DNA of 64,000 nt, taken from positions 662,755-726,754 of the forward strand of contig JAYKAV010002790.1 in assembly GCA_035582835.1 (NCBI GenBank), in the 5' to 3' direction. The translations under genes and the position numbers were made by a program. This document shows positions 59,815 to 64,000 of this stretch, one piece after another. Source of the DNA: Phoebastria nigripes (Eukaryota > Chordata > Aves > Procellariiformes > Diomedeidae). Below the pieces are notes generated by a model. The model saw only the letters and a list, made by a program, of their open reading frames with translations. It was not told where the DNA came from and did not search any database. Each line of letters starts with the position of its first letter. The first letter of the stretch is position 1.

Positions 59815-62062
59815 GACTTTAGAACAGATTACTTTCGGGCACATTTGCTAATTATGTGACTATCATTTAGAATGTGTGTTTTCTTAGCAAAATATGTATA
59901 TACAAGTATATACAATACAGAATCTAATGAAAGGTACTTATCCTGTGTCAGCATTCAGTTTATAAATTACTGCAACACTTTCAGATTTGTTACTAGATAA
60001 TACAATAAAATCTGTTATATTTATACATACTGCTTAAGAATATACTTTTAGTTTTAAATAATTTTTATATGTACACTTCTATCTTTAATTTTAAAAAGAC
60101 TTACGTTCAATTTTTAAGTCAAAGTACTTAAAGTATGTATATTATCCATAGAAGAAGTTGTTTTAAGCTTACGAATACATTCATATCTCATATCGAGATG
60201 ATACATTTACGAAGCAATGAAAACAAATAGCCCATTTTGCTTTGCAGAAAATAATCATACTTATTTTTACCTCCAATTTTGAACGTTCTTAAATAATTCC
60301 CTAAGTATGGAGAGGGAGGATAGTGCATTCAGAAAACTAACCTGATGTAAAAGTTTTCTCAATAGCTGCAGTCTGTGGCTGACTAGTTTTCTATGATTTT
60401 GGGTTTTTTAGGTATACACATGAAAGACTTTTTTTCAGCTCTACTCCTCGAACTTTTAAAATTCCCCAAAATTGAAGTGAGGTTTGTCCAATAAATATTT
60501 CCTTTGAGTAATGTATGGATCTTGATTATACATCAGCTCTTTACAAAAAAAAGCTTTTACACAAGCTTTACCCGATTTACATGTATACCGAACATGTGTT
60601 GGAAAACTTACAGCCTGTGGTGGAAGTGCCCTCTTCTTTCTCATCATGGCTTAACATACCTGGGTGGGCATTGATAGCAGCTGAAGTTTGGGGGGCGGGG
60701 GGAAAGGTGTGCAGTGCCTTGCCTCCCTCTCCGGGTTGCAGGGTAACTTGTTGGTTGAACCTTTTCTTCATTTTAGCCAATTCCCTGTATAATTCATGTG
60801 AATCTTTTTGGGTGGATGTTGATAGCTTTGCTACTACCACAAAATCTTCAAATACTTCGTAGACAGAAATTAATGATGTTTGAGGGGAGGAAGTAAGTGA
60901 AACAGAAAAAAGATGTGTAGNGTAGGCGAATCGGCTAAACTGATTTTATTTCTGTTTTCATTGAAAAGCTAAGTTAAGCTGGGCCAATTTCTCCTTCTTA
61001 TGCATGTTATAAAGATGTGCTGGATATCATCTACTTTATTACTGTTTCAAGCCAGAGGAGTGTACTGTGTTTCTGGGTTCTTTTACACTTTATAAAGCTT
61101 AGGCTTAAAGATGTGGGCGTTCATGGGGGGCGGGGAGGGGCAGTAAAAAGGTAAATGAGACAGAAACATAGAACAATCAAATGAAAGGTGTATTCCTTTT
61201 AGGTTTTCATGTAAAGCACCTAGAAATGTTTAAGTCATACAGCTGTAGGTTTCTTTGACTCTTGTGTTTGTTTTTGTTAGTACCTAAGTTACATATTACC
61301 AGGTAAATAATAACTAGAAGTTAAACTGTTTCAGTTGAAAACAGTAGGGAGTTGTATGTTGGATTACCACTACCATTCAGTAATAGGTGATGCAAAGGGA
61401 GAGGGGTGGGAACATGTTTTAAATATTCCCTTTTAAAACAGAATTGTAAATAAGCAGTACTGTGTTATTTTAGACCTGAGCTGTGCTATCTGTAGTGGTT
61501 AGAACTAGGAAAACATGCTGCTTTCTAGTTATGCTACTGTTTCATTGTACCAGCACCATGGGGGGAAAAATAAAAAAACATGAGTAAATTTTTCTAACAT
61601 TGCCCACTTGCGGGTAAGCATGCTTGATGTGTAGCAGTTCTCGTTTATGTATATCTTAGTGTGTACATGTGTGGGTTTTTTCTTTTTGTTCATTGCAACT
61701 TATTCTTCAGTTAAGTCTTGCTGAGCCCCACTAGCTCTTCTGAGGGTGATTACTGGAATATGCATTTTAGGTAGGGTTGCAAATCCATCTGTCTACAAAT
61801 ATAGTTTCATATGAACTGCAAACTGTACTGTTACAAACACAACTGTTAGATTGCATAGAGTTATTTTACTTACATGTACTTGAACTGAACTATGTCATCA
61901 TAACAAAGTTAAAAAATTAAGTATGGAATATTTTTGTAAATAAAAATACCTGTGCAGCTGGTATTTTAAATTTAAAATGTATTATACATTAATGTTTCAG
62001 AAAAAATGTTCATATATGTGTATATGAATGTGTCATTATGCTGAAGGGCTCTGATTGGGCAA

Positions 62063-62068
62063 AATAAA
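62063..62068 (+). terminator. STXBP5: Candidate distal poly(A) signal AATAAA
   Basis: Hexamer in GGGCAAAATAAACTATTC. The base composition changes downstream, from AT-rich UTR-like sequence to more mixed sequence, so this could be the distal end of the longest transcript. There is no other support. Confidence 0.35.
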
Positions 62069-62099
62069 CTATTCAAATCTCTCCTGAAATGAGTGGAGC

Positions 62100-64000
62100 T
62101 CACTCCTTTTCTTCCTGAGCAGTTCTTTTCCTGCTGGCTGGAGCATGTGGTGACTCCTTGCCAAAAGGGGCTGTTTCATTTTGCTTCAGTTTTTGTGAGA
62201 TGCACTTTATAATGAGCAGAGCGGTGTGTGCTTGAAGCACGGCAGCCAGGCTGACAGTGAGTAGCCCCTAAGGAGCACAAAAGGCAGAACGGTTCATCTG
62301 TGGTGATGTTCCCAAGCAGGTCTAAAAACATTCTGAAACACACATCTTGACGGTGACAATGTGAAGTCCTGTTGGCCTTTTAAGCTATCAGAAAAGTTAA
62401 GGTCATTCATATTACAAAGACACAGTAAAGCAAAGTATTTTCTGTAGCTGCATTTTGACAGTGTTCATTAATTTAAGAATCCGGGGTGCATGAGGAGATG
62501 AAGTTGATTTTTTTTTCTTTGCCATATTTACAGCACAGCGGATGTATTATTTTCTTTGCCACAGACCAATTTCTAGCTTGCAGTCTATTAATAATTTTCT
62601 GTCTTCTGCTGTTGGGCGGGGGGGGTGGGAAACACCTTTGTAAACATGCTCTGAATGATGCAGAAATACTGAATCTGAAGAGAGGCTGGGGCAGTAATTC
62701 TGAGAATTGAAATTGCTGCACCTCAGTGAAATTTTTGGAATCTCATGTCAAATAGTAAAATATTTCAGTGCTGGTTGTTTTACGATGTGATTGATGTAGT
62801 GAGGACGCAGTTTCATCTGTGGGAGAAGTCTGCCGCTTCCAGACCTCTCTTGCCTTCCTGTTTTTTCTCCAATATCTGATAGTTATGTATTCTGAACTTT
62901 TTAAGCTCTGCAGCATGTGGAGTTATAAATAGGATGATGCATTGGAATAAAAAATTGTTTTAACTTCAGTCCAATTAAATTGAAGGTATTTGGAGCTGTT
63001 GCACTGCTTCCAGCTGCTCACTAGCTCTGGTAATCTCTTCCATCACCAGTAGCATGGCAAGAATAGCTCCCTCCCTATGGGGACTGCTGGGCTGCACATA
63101 GCATCAATGGACTGACACGAGGAGGGAATTGTCAGACTGAGGTTGCAAAGTGAAGCACTTTGATTTAGTGAAGGCCAGGATTTGATGAGACCTACATAAA
63201 ACTTGGTCCCTTTGCACATCATGTGTTAATGACAGTTCCAGTGCCAACGTATGGTAAATTAAATGCACCTGAGACCTACAGACACACAATGGTTTGCCCA
63301 TTAGTATTGAACTAATCTATTGGAGTGCCAATCTCCAAAAGTTTTCCGTACCCAAATTCTTTATCGGGAATGGTCCCTGGCCAACTCTGCCTGGGAGGAG
63401 GCTGGGAAGCCCTGTAGGGACATGGCGGTGGGCAATTGAGGTCCAGTATGGAGGGACTGTAAATTGGGCAGTGCTAATGACTGAGTACAGACATAGGGAC
63501 CAGGCTTGTGTCCCAGCTTTTGGAGGCAGTCTTTTCATCCAGGCTGGGTCACTGAACCAGCTCCTCCTTGTTGCCCACTGGCCTGCAGGTGCTCAGGGGC
63601 ATCCAAGCCCTGATCTTGCCTGCTCCCTCCTCCTGCCCTCTTGCACCTGGGCTGCTCCCTTGGCCATGGGTCTGCCAAGCAAGAGGCACTGGCTGTTTCC
63701 TCTCTCTTAGGAGAAAAGATAGCAGCCTTGCTGGAGGCATCCCAGTCTGGCCTAAGGAAATAGGATGTTTTCCCCCACAGTCCTGCACTGAGATAAACCC
63801 ACAAAAGCAGAATGTCAGCAAACACCAGTTTCTCACCTTCTAGTTTGCTGCCTGATTTTTCACAATGCATAATTAATGCTCCCTTAGTAAGGGCTTGGGG
63901 GCTTGCATATGTAACCCATTATAGTAGCAGAGTTCTGCTCAGTTGCTGTAGCAAACAGTTGTCTGGATTTTTCAGCCACAGGAGACAGCCTGGGCTGAGG
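62100..64000. other. Region downstream of STXBP5, no gene recognised
   Basis: The composition becomes more GC-rich, especially at 63340-63830. Open frames occur on both strands there (up to 138 codons on + at 63294-63710 and 111 on - at 63535-63870), but they overlap each other, match no family I know and look like chance frames in GC-richer DNA. Confidence 0.6.

Larger units (their letters stand above)
56457..59835 (+). other. STXBP5: STXBP5 3' UTR (minimum likely extent; may run to about 62090)
   Basis: AT-rich, non-coding sequence follows the stop codon without any splice or gene signal. AATAAA occurs at 56866, 57872, 58579, 59020 and 59809 within this span, and at 60004 and 62063 beyond it. 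The 59809 signal is followed by a G/T-rich stretch near 59870, so I favour an end near 59830, with longer forms possible. Mammalian STXBP5 also has a long 3' UTR. The exact end cannot be decided from sequence alone. Confidence 0.55.

Noticed and set aside
63294..63870. Protein-coding gene in the GC-richer right end
   Set aside because: Overlapping frames on both strands, no known motif and no splice structure.
1..64000. tRNA, rRNA, microRNA hairpin or defence-system genes
   Set aside because: No cloverleaf, rRNA-like block or convincing hairpin was seen, and all coding signal belongs to one vertebrate gene plus LINE relics.

Overview
The window is ordinary nuclear DNA from a vertebrate, most likely a bird. 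It is AT-rich, intron-dominated, and its recognisable interspersed repeats are all CR1-type LINE fragments. No bacterial gene, operon, tRNA, rRNA or CRISPR array was found. Isolated N bases are scattered through the non-coding sequence.

One gene accounts for nearly everything: STXBP5 (tomosyn-1, syntaxin-binding protein 5) on the + strand. I could place 21 consecutive coding exons (called W1-W21 here) from 4209 to the stop codon at 56454-56456. Every junction is GT-AG and all reading phases agree. They encode about 913 residues. Roughly the first 240 residues, the promoter and the 5' UTR lie upstream of the window.

Layout: 1-4208 is intron, with an antisense CR1 fragment at the left edge. 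W1-W11 (4209-24121) encode most of the Lgl/Sro7-type beta-propeller region. W12-W15 (31923-43145) encode the hypervariable linker, as four short exons that each keep the reading frame if skipped, set in very large introns. W16-W19 (47370-53150) encode a Ser/Arg-rich patch, the last propeller blades and the linker to the tail. W20-W21 (55486-56456) encode the C-terminal VAMP-like R-SNARE motif. A long 3' UTR follows, with several possible poly(A) sites between about 56.9 and 62.1 kb. From about 62.1 kb to the end no gene is recognisable.

Tomosyn is a soluble brake on exocytosis: its R-SNARE tail pairs with syntaxin and SNAP-25 in place of VAMP. The most interesting observations concern isoforms. 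They are the four-cassette linker; a possible alternative terminal exon at 24780-25042 that would give a tomosyn without a SNARE motif; a possible intronic poly(A) isoform after W20 that would replace the last 13 residues; and a tandem splice donor at W5. No undescribed multi-gene system is visible.
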